Below, in pieces: positions 47,050 through 56,749 of a DNA stretch of 64,000 bases; within the stretch, counting starts at the first letter, position 1, and every line of letters begins with the position of its first letter. The DNA comes from Phycisphaerae bacterium (GTDB lineage: Bacteria > Planctomycetota > Phycisphaerae > Sedimentisphaerales > SM23-30): NCBI GenBank assembly GCA_016342495.1, contig JAEIOG010000014.1:1-64000 (forward strand). Direction: 5' to 3'. The notes below the pieces were generated by a model. The model was not told the DNA's origin and ran no database searches. It saw nothing but the letters and a program-made list of their open reading frames with translations. The translations under genes and the position numbers were made by a program.

Positions 47050-50000
47050 ATGAGTAATCTTAGGAGATTTGTTTTAGTTGTATCGCTATTGCTGGTACCC
47101 ATATCGCTTTGGGCTGATATGATCCGCACAGAGGTGATTATTGACGAATTTGCCATAAAAAGCGATTCTGACGGCTATGCAGTTTTTGAATGTAATTTTG
47201 ATGAAGTAAGTTGGCTAAGTTCTGCCGGTGAGCCCCAGATCCCCTGGAAAGTTACAACCGTTTTATTACCAGTTAATGCAATTTTATCCACTGCGAAATG
47301 TGTTGTCGCCAATCAGGAAAATATTGTGATGCAGGGGCGATGGCAAATTTCACCTATGCCAGTAGCTTTTACTTACGACAACGATAATAATATAGTCTAT
47401 GATTGGCCTGTTGATGCTGATATCCAGCAGGGTTATGATGTCGGAGTTTATCAGGCAAATAAAATATGGCCCGCTAAGGCTGCCAGAATTGCAGACACCG
47501 GTAAGCTTGAAAGATGGCAGTTGGTCGAAATCGCAGTCCCAATGGCTAGATATAATCCAGTTACCGGCCAATTATCTCGTCAGCTGGCAGTGTCCGTTGA
47601 AATCGAATTTGAAACTACAAAAGCGGCCAATGCAACAAAATCCCCGGCAGTGCCAGCTAATGCACGCATTACCAACAAGGTTAAAGCCCTGGCAGATAAT
47701 TTCACCGAGCAGGCGGACTCATACAATGCCAGCACGCTTTCAGTAAAAGATGGAGATATTTTGCCATTGGGAGGTGTTGGGCAATATACAATCATCACTA
47801 GTAATGAAATAGCTACAAGTTCAACAAAACTTAATGACTTTATTGCTCATAAGCAATCACGAGGTTTTAATGTCCAGCTCATCACCGAAGATGACTTCGG
47901 TCAGGGGACTGGCGATACGGCAGCAACTAATATCCGTGCATGGCTTCAGGCTAATTATCAGGCCGATGGAATAGAATACCTGCTTTTGATAGGCAATCCG
48001 GTTCCCACTGAAGGTTATGTGCCTATGAAGTTATACCCTTGTGGTGAAAGAAATATCCCAACGGATTATTTTTATGCAGAGCTTACCGCTGACTGGGACG
48101 CTAATGGCAATGGTATTATAGGTGAAAGTGGAGAAATAGAACGATATTTTGAGATTTATGTAGGTCGTATTCCGCATTATGGTGATATGACAATTACCGA
48201 TGCGATTCTTGAAAAGACCATTAATTATGAAAATTCTGAAGATACCAATTGGCGACGTAATGTTTTGATCCCCATCGTACCTTTGGATACCGGCACTTCT
48301 TGTTATAATCTTGGTGAACAGATTAAATATGATTTGCTCGAGCCCGACGCTATAGCAAGTGCTCGTCTTTATCGTGATGGCTATGGCTTCGTTGCGAGCG
48401 AATCAGGGATCATTCCTCCACCAGAATTTCCAGCTTCAAAATATCCAGCTACGGCATGGGCCCAAGGTGATTATGGCATGGTTATCTGGAGTACCCATGG
48501 CTGGTCAAAAGGTGCTTCAGGCATTATCGGCACTGGTGATACCTATGCTTTAGATGATGGTCATCCCAGTACAACTTTTCAGGGATCATGTGAAACAGCA
48601 TATCCATACCATGATGATAATTTGACCTACTCACTTTTGAAAAATGGCGGCATTGGCACAATTGGCGCAACTCGTAATGCCTATTATTATGGTCAAACCA
48701 ATTTTAGGAATTCGCCAACAGCAGCTGCAATGGGCTATTATTATGCCAAGGGTGTTGCTGCTCGCAAATCAAATGGTCAGGCTCTTTATGACCTAAAAGA
48801 AGAAATTAGCTCATGGTGGACTCATAACTGGACATTATTTAATCTTTATGGTGATCCATCGGTAGTGGTCTTGCAAGACCCGCCGGTAATGACAATTAGT
48901 CCTACCCATAATAGTTATGTCGAGATGGTCCGCGGCGAAGAAATATCAAAAGCTATTGAATTTACTATAGCAAACAATACAGATAATAATTCATATATTA
49001 CCGTTAGCAAAAGCCAGGATTGGTTGACTATGCCAATATCGGCTGGAATGATTGGAGCAAACAGTTCATATGATCTTCCTGTTAGTATTGATTCCAGTGT
49101 CGCTGAAACTTTGGCAGTGGGAACTTATACCGATACAATTGTTTTTACCGATACGGATAATCATATTGTTGTTGAGCGTGGTTTCACTTTAGTGGTTAAA
49201 ACTACTGGCCTTAAAGGGTATTGGAAACTTGATGAAGCGGAAGGTACATCGGCAGCCGACTACAGTGGCTTCGACAATAATGGTTCCCTGGCTGAAGAAA
49301 TGGAACTTGTTTCTCAGGAAGCTGTCTTTGGCAATGCTATGTATTTCGATGGTGTTGATGATTATATTAACGTTAGCGACATCTCGGTTAATAGCAATAA
49401 AGTTACTATTTCAGCATGGATTAAAACCGATGGAATACCTGCTGACCGTGATGCGATATTTTTCACTCGTTCCGGCCAAGCTTCTGGTCTGGGATTCAAT
49501 GATGGTAATACTTTGAGTTATCACTGGAGAAATACTAATCATGACTGGGATTCCGGTTTGGAGGTTCCTGATAATACCTGGACATTTGTCGCATTGGTTA
49601 TCGAACCTGATAAGGCCACCATGTATATGTATGCCGGGGCAGGGCTGGAAACAAGCATACATTATGCAAATCATGAACCAGATTCTTTTATGGATGGCGA
49701 TACTAATATCGGCAGAGATTCTACCGACAACAGTCGCTGCTTTAAAGGCTATATTGATGATGTGCGAATTTATGATTTTGCCGCAGATATAAATACGATC
49801 GTGCTTATCGGAAAAGGCGGACCTGCTTCTAATCCGAAGCCGGAAAACACCCAGCAAAATGTTAGTGGCAGTACCTTAAGCTGGATAGGTAATCCTGCGG
49901 CAACTGGCTATGATGTTTATATGGGTAGCAGTGCTGATGTAATAGCAAATGCTACAACTGATTCAGATGAATATTCAGGCAGAATAACTGAAACTCAATC

Positions 50001-51036
50001 GCAATTTACCTTTAAGCCCAACTCGAAATACTTCTGGAGAGTTGATATCGTTACTGAAAATGAAATTTTACCAGGGGCATTATGGCAGTTTAATACCGGT
50101 GATGGCACTGGCATGATTACCCGTGAGATATGGACTGATATAGCTGGTGGCGACTATCTTGATTTATTAAATAGTCCTAAGTATGACACCGCTGCCGACT
50201 ATACTCAAACTTTGACTACTTTTGAAACATCAACGAATTTCGCAGATAATTATGGTTCAAGGATTCATGGTTTTCTAGTTCCAAAGGTTTCAGGTGTATA
50301 TAGCTTCTGGATTGCCGGGGATGATGGCTGTGCATTGGGCCTGAGCCCTGACACTAACCCTGACAATGTCGCCTTGATTGCCCAGGTACCAGGGTATACT
50401 AGCCTTAAACAATGGGATAAATATACAGAACAGAGATCTATAAAAAAACCACTTATTGCAGGTAAGCACTATTATATTATTGCTGTTCACAAAGAAGGTG
50501 GCGGCGGTGATCATGTAGCTGTTGCATGGCAAGGGCCAGACTTTGACATGGAAGTTATCGCTGGTGAATATCTGGTTCCGTATCGCGATGATCATAATGC
50601 TCCACCGTTTTTCCAGAGTAACCCGGTTATACTTGACCGTGCCGTTGCAAATTCCAGTTACAATGCTAATATCGCCAATATGGCTACTGACCCGGAAGGG
50701 ACAGCTATGACTTTTGACAAAGCATCTGGCCCGGATTGGCTCATTATCACAGACGATGGCACTATTGAAGGTACTCCAACCATTAGCGATATAGGTATAA
50801 ATGCTTTTGTTGTTGATGTTGCTGATGCTGATGGCATAACTTCGAAAATGACAGTTCAAATTGAAGTTATAGCTTCGGGCAATTTGGAAGGTTTTGCTCT
50901 AATTGCCAAATATTGGCTGAACTCAGATTGTTGTGGCTGTAATCAATGGTGCCAGGGTGCTGATATTACTTCTGATGGTATAGTCGATCTGGATGACCTT
51001 GACGCATTTATTACAACATGGATGATTGATAATTAA
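47050..51036 (+). CDS. Secreted gingipain-like C25 peptidase with LamG, PA14 and dockerin-like domains
   Basis: 1328 residues with a signal peptide (cut near LWA). After a pro-region (to ~240) comes a C25 cysteine-peptidase domain (~245-615) with H483 in WSTHGW and C514 in FQGSCETAYP as the probable catalytic pair. Then follow a BACON-like segment (~615-715), a LamG-like lectin domain (~717-900), an Fn3-like stretch (~910-1000), a PA14-like domain (~1021-1160), a putative Ig domain (~1170-1270) and a C-terminal dockerin-like pair of Ca-binding turns (~1276-1328; LEGFALIAKYWL, DGIVDLDDLDAF). It probably cleaves proteins at or near the cell surface. aggag precedes the ATG. A terminator follows. 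Confidence 0.85.
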   Translation: MSNLRRFVLVVSLLLVPISLWADMIRTEVIIDEFAIKSDSDGYAVFECNFDEVSWLSSAGEPQIPWKVTTVLLPVNAILSTAKCVVANQENIVMQGRWQISPMPVAFTYDNDNNIVYDWPVDADIQQGYDVGVYQANKIWPAKAARIADTGKLERWQLVEIAVPMARYNPVTGQLSRQLAVSVEIEFETTKAANATKSPAVPANARITNKVKALADNFTEQADSYNASTLSVKDGDILPLGGVGQYTIITSNEIATSSTKLNDFIAHKQSRGFNVQLITEDDFGQGTGDTAATNIRAWLQANYQADGIEYLLLIGNPVPTEGYVPMKLYPCGERNIPTDYFYAELTADWDANGNGIIGESGEIERYFEIYVGRIPHYGDMTITDAILEKTINYENSEDTNWRRNVLIPIVPLDTGTSCYNLGEQIKYDLLEPDAIASARLYRDGYGFVASESGIIPPPEFPASKYPATAWAQGDYGMVIWSTHGWSKGASGIIGTGDTYALDDGHPSTTFQGSCETAYPYHDDNLTYSLLKNGGIGTIGATRNAYYYGQTNFRNSPTAAAMGYYYAKGVAARKSNGQALYDLKEEISSWWTHNWTLFNLYGDPSVVVLQDPPVMTISPTHNSYVEMVRGEEISKAIEFTIANNTDNNSYITVSKSQDWLTMPISAGMIGANSSYDLPVSIDSSVAETLAVGTYTDTIVFTDTDNHIVVERGFTLVVKTTGLKGYWKLDEAEGTSAADYSGFDNNGSLAEEMELVSQEAVFGNAMYFDGVDDYINVSDISVNSNKVTISAWIKTDGIPADRDAIFFTRSGQASGLGFNDGNTLSYHWRNTNHDWDSGLEVPDNTWTFVALVIEPDKATMYMYAGAGLETSIHYANHEPDSFMDGDTNIGRDSTDNSRCFKGYIDDVRIYDFAADINTIVLIGKGGPASNPKPENTQQNVSGSTLSWIGNPAATGYDVYMGSSADVIANATTDSDEYSGRITETQSQFTFKPNSKYFWRVDIVTENEILPGALWQFNTGDGTGMITREIWTDIAGGDYLDLLNSPKYDTAADYTQTLTTFETSTNFADNYGSRIHGFLVPKVSGVYSFWIAGDDGCALGLSPDTNPDNVALIAQVPGYTSLKQWDKYTEQRSIKKPLIAGKHYYIIAVHKEGGGGDHVAVAWQGPDFDMEVIAGEYLVPYRDDHNAPPFFQSNPVILDRAVANSSYNANIANMATDPEGTAMTFDKASGPDWLIITDDGTIEGTPTISDIGINAFVVDVADADGITSKMTVQIEVIASGNLEGFALIAKYWLNSDCCGCNQWCQGADITSDGIVDLDDLDAFITTWMIDN

Positions 51037-51051
51037 TACCATATAGATAAC

Positions 51052-51088
51052 AAAAAAAGGATGGACACCTATTGTTCATCCTTTTTTT
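51052..51088. terminator. Bidirectional-looking terminator after the C25 peptidase gene
   Basis: aaaaaaaggatgga (51052-51065) pairs with ttcatccttttttt (51075-51088) across a 9-nt loop, ending in seven T residues, 15 bp past the stop codon. Confidence 0.9.
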
Positions 51089-51215
51089 ATGGTAACACAC
51101 ATATTCATGATTACTTTTCGAATTTTATTTGATTATTGACAGAACAGAGTTTTTATGGCAAAATTCATCATCGTTAATTAATATGCAAATAATTTTAATA
51201 AGTAGTGGTATTGTT

Positions 51216-53669
51216 ATGAAAAGCTTTATTTTGGTAATTGTTTTAGGACTGTTTTTCTTTTTGCCTCAAATACTTCATGCCAGCCAGGATGACAGTTATA
51301 GCCATAAAGCAGATAGTGGATATTTCAAATCAGCTCAACCTGTTTGGCCATCAGGGCGAGAAAAAGAGATGAATCTTTTTGTGGGTTTCCGTGCAATTTT
51401 TAATAAACCTGATGCCAGCGAAACCCATCTTTTAATTGCCGGATCATCTAATTACAGAGTTTTCCTCAATGGCAGATTTCTTGCACATGGCCCAGCCCGT
51501 GGCCCGCATGGTTTTTATCGTGTCGACCACTTACTGTTGCCTAGTGGGCAATTGCAGGATAGCAATCTCATTGCTATTGAAGTAGCGGGCTATAATGTCA
51601 ACAGTTTTTATTTACTTGATCAGCCAGCTTTTCTGCAGGCAGAGATTGTCGCTGATGATAAAATTATCGCTTCAACTAATGGCCATGGCAATGAATTCCA
51701 GGCTTCGGTTCTTAACTATCGAACTCAAAAAGTACAGCGATATAGTTTCCAGCGTCCTTTTATTGAATACTACAAACTTTATCTGACTAGCGAACTTTGG
51801 AAAACCCAAAAAGATGCGGATTTTGAAATCGCCAAATGCGATATAATTCCACCTATGAAATTATTATCTCGCAATGTTCCATATTCCAAATTCAATTGCA
51901 TATCGCCGAAAACTTTTGTTTCCCACGGGACTTTTACCCAAAATATTGAAGTGGAAAAGCTTTGGAAAGGGCGTGAATTTGTCAATATCAGCCCGAGATT
52001 CAAGGGTTATCGAGAAAATGAACTGGAGGTTATCCCTTCAATTGAGATTCAGAAGACAAAATCAATATCAAATGAAAAAGTTCTGGAAAAGTATGATGCT
52101 AAACCCTTAGATTGTAAAGTCGACCAGTTTGCGATAGTGGACTTTGCCACAAATCTTACAGGGTTTGTGGGTATGAAAATTCATTGCTCCCAAAAAACAC
52201 GCTTGTATTTAACCTTTGATGAGATATTGCAGGATAATGATGTTAATTTCAAAAGACTTGCTTGCGTCAATGCCATTGGCTATGAACTACAACCGGGAAA
52301 CTACCATTTAGAATCATTTGAACCATATACACTGCGATACCTAAAACTGATGGCTATCGAAGGTGACATTGAAGTCAGCAATATCTATCTACGGGAAATG
52401 GCAAATGACCATACCGATCTTGCTGAATTTGATTGCAGTGACCCTGATTTAGTTGAAATATTCGAGGCGGCAAAGCAGACTTTCCGTCAGAATGCCACTG
52501 ATGTCTTTATGGATTGTCCATCTCGGGAACGAGCCGGTTGGCTCTGTGATAGTTTCTTTACCGCACGAGTCGCTCTTGATCTGACAGGGGATACCACTAT
52601 TGAAAAAAATATGTTTGAAAATTATTTGCTGCCAGACAAATTCGACCATATACCTGCTGGCATGTTACCAATGTGCTACCCGGCTGATCATAATGATGGT
52701 GTTTTTATCCCTAATTGGGCATTATGGTTCGTGGTGCAACTAGACGAATATCTAGTTCGAAGTAATGACAGGGAGCTTGTCGATGCCCTTGAATCCAGGG
52801 TTATGGAATTACTTAAATATTTTGAAGGTTTTGAAAATAATTCTGGTTTACTGGAAAATCTCGAAGGCTGGATATTTATTGAGTGGTCCAGGGCCAACGC
52901 TTTTGTCAGGCCCATCAATTACCCTACAAACATGCTTTATAGCCATGTCCTTGAAGTCGTATCCAGAATATATGATAAACCACAGCTTCTGGAAAAATCG
53001 AAAAAACTTAAAAAAACAATTTTATCCCAGTCATTCGATGGTCAGTTTTTTGTTGATAATGCGGTAAGAAAAGATGGCATAGCGAAGTCAACTGCCAACA
53101 AATCTGAAGTCTGTCAATATTATGCTTTTTACTTTAATATTGCTAGTCCTCAAACTCACCCACATCTTTGGAATAAACTGTGTAATGATTTTGGTCCTGA
53201 CCGAAAGGATACCAAAGCTTATCCACAAGTACATATGGCCAATGCTTTTGTTGGTAATTATTTAAGACTTGAGTTGCTGAGTCGTTATAATGAGTCTTTG
53301 CGACTAAAAAATGAATTAGCGGGATACTTTTTGTATATGGCTCAGCAAACCGGAACTTTGTGGGAAAATGTCAGCACCTCTGCCAGTTGTAATCATGGTT
53401 TTGCCTCTCATGTCGCTCATTGCCTGTATCGCGATGTCCTCGGCGTCGAGATTGACCCTGTCAAAAAAACCGTAAATATAACTTTGCGGGATCTTGGCCT
53501 GGAAAACTGTTCAGGACAAATACCTACCGCTCATGGTGTTGTTAGTGTAAAATGGGATGTTAATAATAATCAGATTCACCTTGATGTGTCAATGCCACGT
53601 GATTATAAACTTATAAAGAAAAACTTTACAGGCAAGTTGCTGGATGAAAAAATAACAATCTTGGATTAG
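51216..53669 (+). CDS. Secreted GH78-like alpha-L-rhamnosidase
   Basis: 817 residues from the ATG at 51216, selected because it begins a clear signal peptide (MKSFILVIVLGLFFFLP); an upstream ATG at 51129 would precede it with a non-secretory stretch. N-terminal beta-sandwich domains (~40-400) lead into a six-hairpin (alpha/alpha)6 glycosidase domain. The segment DVFMDCPSRERAGW (near 429-442) is the hallmark of GH78 rhamnosidases, and further acidic residues lie in the barrel. It would remove rhamnose from plant or algal polysaccharides. Separated from the C25 gene by a terminator, so independently transcribed. Confidence 0.85.
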   Translation: MKSFILVIVLGLFFFLPQILHASQDDSYSHKADSGYFKSAQPVWPSGREKEMNLFVGFRAIFNKPDASETHLLIAGSSNYRVFLNGRFLAHGPARGPHGFYRVDHLLLPSGQLQDSNLIAIEVAGYNVNSFYLLDQPAFLQAEIVADDKIIASTNGHGNEFQASVLNYRTQKVQRYSFQRPFIEYYKLYLTSELWKTQKDADFEIAKCDIIPPMKLLSRNVPYSKFNCISPKTFVSHGTFTQNIEVEKLWKGREFVNISPRFKGYRENELEVIPSIEIQKTKSISNEKVLEKYDAKPLDCKVDQFAIVDFATNLTGFVGMKIHCSQKTRLYLTFDEILQDNDVNFKRLACVNAIGYELQPGNYHLESFEPYTLRYLKLMAIEGDIEVSNIYLREMANDHTDLAEFDCSDPDLVEIFEAAKQTFRQNATDVFMDCPSRERAGWLCDSFFTARVALDLTGDTTIEKNMFENYLLPDKFDHIPAGMLPMCYPADHNDGVFIPNWALWFVVQLDEYLVRSNDRELVDALESRVMELLKYFEGFENNSGLLENLEGWIFIEWSRANAFVRPINYPTNMLYSHVLEVVSRIYDKPQLLEKSKKLKKTILSQSFDGQFFVDNAVRKDGIAKSTANKSEVCQYYAFYFNIASPQTHPHLWNKLCNDFGPDRKDTKAYPQVHMANAFVGNYLRLELLSRYNESLRLKNELAGYFLYMAQQTGTLWENVSTSASCNHGFASHVAHCLYRDVLGVEIDPVKKTVNITLRDLGLENCSGQIPTAHGVVSVKWDVNNNQIHLDVSMPRDYKLIKKNFTGKLLDEKITILD

Positions 53670-53714
53670 ACGCACGAAATTTCATAAAAAAATGAAAAAA
53701 ATGTAATTAAATGC

Positions 53715-53742
53715 TTGCAAAATAAGATATTTAGTGTAAATT
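53715..53742 (+). promoter_or_regulatory. Probable promoter of tRNA-Tyr
   Basis: TTGCAA (53715-53720), 16 bp, TAAATT (53737-53742), with the start about 45-50 bp before the tRNA. Confidence 0.5.
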
Positions 53743-53797
53743 ACTCTTCTCGTTTGGTGTTGGCTTCGGTCGACGCTGACAAGAAAGAAAAAATAAT

Positions 53798-53880
53798 GGG
53801 TCGATGCCCGAGTGGCTAAAGGGGAGGGGCTGTAAACCCCTTAGCGGAAGCTTACCTTGGTTCGAATCCAAGTCGGCCCA
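53798..53880 (+). tRNA. tRNA-Tyr (GTA)
   Basis: 83 nt. The acceptor stem GGGTCGA pairs with TCGGCCC; anticodon loop ctGTAaa (anticodon 53832-53834) on an aggggc/cccctt-like stem; long variable arm (agc-ggaa-gct), as in bacterial tRNA-Tyr; T arm cttgg-ttcgaat-ccaag. No encoded CCA; a T-run follows immediately. Confidence 0.97.
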
Positions 53881-53990
53881 TTTTTTTTCTTCTTATTCCT
53901 TTCTTCTTTTCCCTATAATTATTTACAAACACTTGATTTACGTCTATAATCCCTTAAACTTTAATTTCATGTTAAATACTTTAAGGTAAT

Positions 53991-55517
53991 ATGATTATGA
54001 CCAAAGACAATTTCAAAGATGCTCATTATGCTGTGGCTAACCAATGCAATATTAAACCATTTTTTATTGTTATTTTTGGCGCTACCGGCGATCTGACATC
54101 CCGTAAGCTTATACCGGCTTTGTTTAGCCTGTATCAACAAAAGCTACTTTCCCCCCAATGTCGCATAATTGCTTTTGCCAGAAGACCTTATGGCGACGAA
54201 AGTTTCAGGGATTATCTATTTGAGCTTATGAGGGAATATGGAATTTTTAACGATGAAAATGCTCAATACTGGCCCGATTTCGCTAAAATTATTAGCTACC
54301 ACCAGAGTAGTTTCGATGACCCAGAAGGTTATAAATCTTTAGCCAGCAAGTTGCATCTGTCCCAGCAAAATCAAGTGTGCGCTGACGTACTTTATTATTT
54401 ATCAACCCAGCCCAGTCAATTTGGCACTATTGTTGAAAATATTAAAGCAGCCAAGCTTAATCATCCAATTTGTTCAGCAGGGTGGAATCGGGTTATTATC
54501 GAAAAACCCTTTGGCCATGATCTTGAAACCGCAAAATCGCTAAATGCCGAACTGACAAGTGTTTTTGACGAAAATCAGATATATCGAATTGATCATTATC
54601 TTGGCAAGGAAACTGTCCAGAATCTACTGGTCTTGCGTTTTGCCAATGCTATTTTTGAGCCTTTGTGGAATAATAAGTATGTCGATCATATCCAGATAAA
54701 AGTCCATGAATCCCTTGGCGTAGGCACCCGTGGGGCACTATACGATCAGCAGGGTGCATTGAAAGATATTGTGCAGAATCATATCATGCATCTGTTATCA
54801 CTTATTGCGATGGAGCCACCAAATTCACTGGAAGCCGACGCTGTCCGTGACGCTAAGGTTAATTTGCTCAAATGTATCAGAAAGGGCGATGTTGGCCCGG
54901 ATCACCTGATAGCCGGCCAATATAGCGAATCTGAAGTCAATGGTCAGAAAATCCCCGCATACCGCGATGAAAATGGCGTAAAGGCCGATTCTGCAACAGA
55001 AACCTATGTTGCACTGAAGCTGTTAATTGATAATTGGCGATGGGAGGGTGTACCGTTTTATATCCGAACCGGAAAATGTATGCCTGCTCGATTAACCGAG
55101 GTATCTGTTTATTTCAAGAGTATCCCGCGTGTCTTGTATAATAAGGCCGACCAGATGGCTAATAATTGTCTGACGATTCAGGTTCAGCCAGATGAAGGTA
55201 TTAATTTACGATTTCAGGTTAAAACACCCGGAAGCCCAGCCAAAATCGTCCCTGCTGACCTTAATTTTAACTATTCTGAAAGCTTTGGCGGCAAAAGTCC
55301 CGATGCTTATGAAAGGCTATTACTTGACGCCGCCGCTGGAGATGCTACACTATTTACCCGTAGCGACGAAGTGTTGGCCGCCTGGCGATTTATTGACCCA
55401 TTAGTTCAAGGTTTAAAGCTGCTAACAGCTGAAAATATCGCCAAATACCCCGCTGGCAGCTGGGGACCAGAACCGGCAAGAGATTTGATAGAAAACGATG
55501 GCAGAAAATGGCGATAA
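53991..55517 (+). CDS. zwf: Glucose-6-phosphate 1-dehydrogenase
   Basis: 508 residues, the usual length. It oxidises glucose-6-phosphate with NADP+ to start the oxidative pentose phosphate pathway. GATGDLTSRKLIPAL is the nucleotide-binding turn; RIDHYLGKE (about 199-207) is the substrate-binding and catalytic signature with its His. Downstream pgl or gnd are not seen here; a REP palindrome and the RAYT gene follow. An in-frame ATG two codons on (53997) is a possible start. Confidence 0.96.
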   Translation: MIMTKDNFKDAHYAVANQCNIKPFFIVIFGATGDLTSRKLIPALFSLYQQKLLSPQCRIIAFARRPYGDESFRDYLFELMREYGIFNDENAQYWPDFAKIISYHQSSFDDPEGYKSLASKLHLSQQNQVCADVLYYLSTQPSQFGTIVENIKAAKLNHPICSAGWNRVIIEKPFGHDLETAKSLNAELTSVFDENQIYRIDHYLGKETVQNLLVLRFANAIFEPLWNNKYVDHIQIKVHESLGVGTRGALYDQQGALKDIVQNHIMHLLSLIAMEPPNSLEADAVRDAKVNLLKCIRKGDVGPDHLIAGQYSESEVNGQKIPAYRDENGVKADSATETYVALKLLIDNWRWEGVPFYIRTGKCMPARLTEVSVYFKSIPRVLYNKADQMANNCLTIQVQPDEGINLRFQVKTPGSPAKIVPADLNFNYSESFGGKSPDAYERLLLDAAAGDATLFTRSDEVLAAWRFIDPLVQGLKLLTAENIAKYPAGSWGPEPARDLIENDGRKWR

Positions 55518-55530
55518 TTTGACATATTAG

Positions 55531-55554
55531 GTAGGATGGGCTTTGCCCATGCTG
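55531..55554 (+). repeat. REP palindrome, copy 2
   Basis: gtaggatgggctttgcccat followed by gctg, directly behind zwf. The inner gggc/gccc arms can fold. It lies upstream of the RAYT gene in the orientation opposite to copy 3. Confidence 0.85.
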
Positions 55555-55599
55555 TCTTTGATTTCTTGATTATAATATAATTGGCGATATTTTAGTCCC

Positions 55600-55620
55600 A
55601 ATCAGCATGGGATACCAAGG
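55600..55620 (-). repeat. Truncated REP remnant upstream of the RAYT gene
   Basis: aatcagcatgggataccaag has the outer ends of a reverse-oriented REP but lacks its middle (gcatagcccatcct). Its tail supplies the aagga ribosome binding site of the transposase gene. Confidence 0.65.
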
Positions 55621-55626
55621 ATTTAT

Positions 55627-56184
55627 ATGACTAATTATAGAAGATCGCATTTAGGGTTGACGTATTTTTTTACTGTTGTGACGCATCAGAGAAGAAAGTT
55701 TTTAATTGATGAGTTGGCTAGAAAATGTTTAAGGCAAGAATGGAAAACTGTAGAAGCAAACTATCCATTTGAAGTTATTGCGATTTCTTTGTTACCCGAA
55801 CACATTCATTGTGTGTGGCGATTGCCAAAAGAAGATGATAATTATTCCCGGAGATGGGGAATAATAAAAAAAGAGTTTTCAAAATCCTATGTAGACAAAG
55901 GTGGACAGCAAAGTGAACAATGTCAATCTAGGATAAACAAACATGAATTAGGAATATGGCAACGAAGGTTTTTTGAGCATCGTATAAGGGATGATAAAGA
56001 TTTGAAAAATCATATTGATTACATCCATTATAATCCGGTTAAACATGGGTTGGTTAAAAATGTTTTTGAATGGCCCTGGTCTACAGTACACAAATATTAT
56101 CGTCAAGGGTGTTATCGTGGTTTTGATTGGAATGTTGTAAATGGACTTGAGTTTAATGAGAATATTGAATATGATATGGAGTAA
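55627..56184 (+). CDS. REP-associated tyrosine transposase (RAYT, Y1_Tnp family)
   Basis: 185 residues. The HUH motif is PEHIHCVW (near 58-65), and a candidate nucleophile is the Tyr in the downstream helix (DDNYSRRWGIIKKEFSKSY, near 74-92). RAYTs are single-strand nicking enzymes related to IS200/IS605 transposases that recognise REP palindromes; here REP copies flank the gene in opposing orientation (55531 and 56189), the expected arrangement. The gene starts 10 bp after a truncated REP and ends 5 bp before a complete one. It appears intact. Probably a domesticated REP-processing enzyme rather than an active insertion sequence. Confidence 0.9.
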   Translation: MTNYRRSHLGLTYFFTVVTHQRRKFLIDELARKCLRQEWKTVEANYPFEVIAISLLPEHIHCVWRLPKEDDNYSRRWGIIKKEFSKSYVDKGGQQSEQCQSRINKHELGIWQRRFFEHRIRDDKDLKNHIDYIHYNPVKHGLVKNVFEWPWSTVHKYYRQGCYRGFDWNVVNGLEFNENIEYDME

Positions 56185-56188
56185 TTTA

Positions 56189-56215
56189 ATCAGCATGGGC
56201 ATAGCCCATCCTACC
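56189..56215 (-). repeat. REP palindrome, copy 3
   Basis: On the plus strand atcagcatgggcatagccca then tcctacc, the reverse complement of copy 2's form. It lies between the RAYT stop and yfcE, whose ribosome binding site (agga) follows straight after it. Confidence 0.9.
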
Positions 56216-56226
56216 AGGAATTTATT

Positions 56227-56721
56227 ATGAAAATTGGAATTATAAGTGACACTCATGACAGTCATGAGAATGTATTAAAAGCAATTGACCTGTTCAATGA
56301 TAATGATGTAGATTATGTCTTGCATGCCGGTGATATTGTTTCGCCTTTTACTGCTAAGGCTTTCGCTGGCTTAAACGCACGCAAGTTTATCGCCGTCTAT
56401 GGCAATAACGATGGCGAAAAAATGATGCTTAAAAACACCATCACCGACTTTGGCGGAGAAATTCATGAGTATTGTTACAAAGGCACCCTGGGCGGCAAAA
56501 GAATTTATATGATTCATGTACCTTTCGATATTGACGAGGTCGTTAAAAGCCAGGAATACGATATTGTAATTTATGGCCATACCCATAATCAGGATATTCG
56601 TCAGGAAGGAAAGTCACTGGTAATCAATCCCGGAGAAGCAACCGACTGGCTGACCGGTGCCGGCAATATGGTTATACTGGAAACTAATGATATGAGCTAT
56701 GAAGCTTTGATGATTAAATAG
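56227..56721 (+). CDS. YfcE-like metallophosphoesterase
   Basis: 164 residues. Calcineurin-like phosphoesterase signature residues: GIISDTHDSHEN (3-14), HAGDIVS (37-43), GNNDGE (near 58-63) and IYGHTHNQ (near 118-125). Enzymes of this group hydrolyse phosphodiesters with two metals. The gene begins 11 bp behind REP copy 3 and precedes the cyclophilin genes by 28 bp. Confidence 0.9.
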   Translation: MKIGIISDTHDSHENVLKAIDLFNDNDVDYVLHAGDIVSPFTAKAFAGLNARKFIAVYGNNDGEKMMLKNTITDFGGEIHEYCYKGTLGGKRIYMIHVPFDIDEVVKSQEYDIVIYGHTHNQDIRQEGKSLVINPGEATDWLTGAGNMVILETNDMSYEALMIK

Positions 56722-56749
56722 TTAAATTTATTAATAAGGAAGATTTTAA

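Noticed and set aside
55627-56184. Active insertion sequence with terminal inverted repeats
   Set aside because: The flanking palindromes are REP elements found elsewhere without the gene; there are no IS ends or target duplication that I can see.
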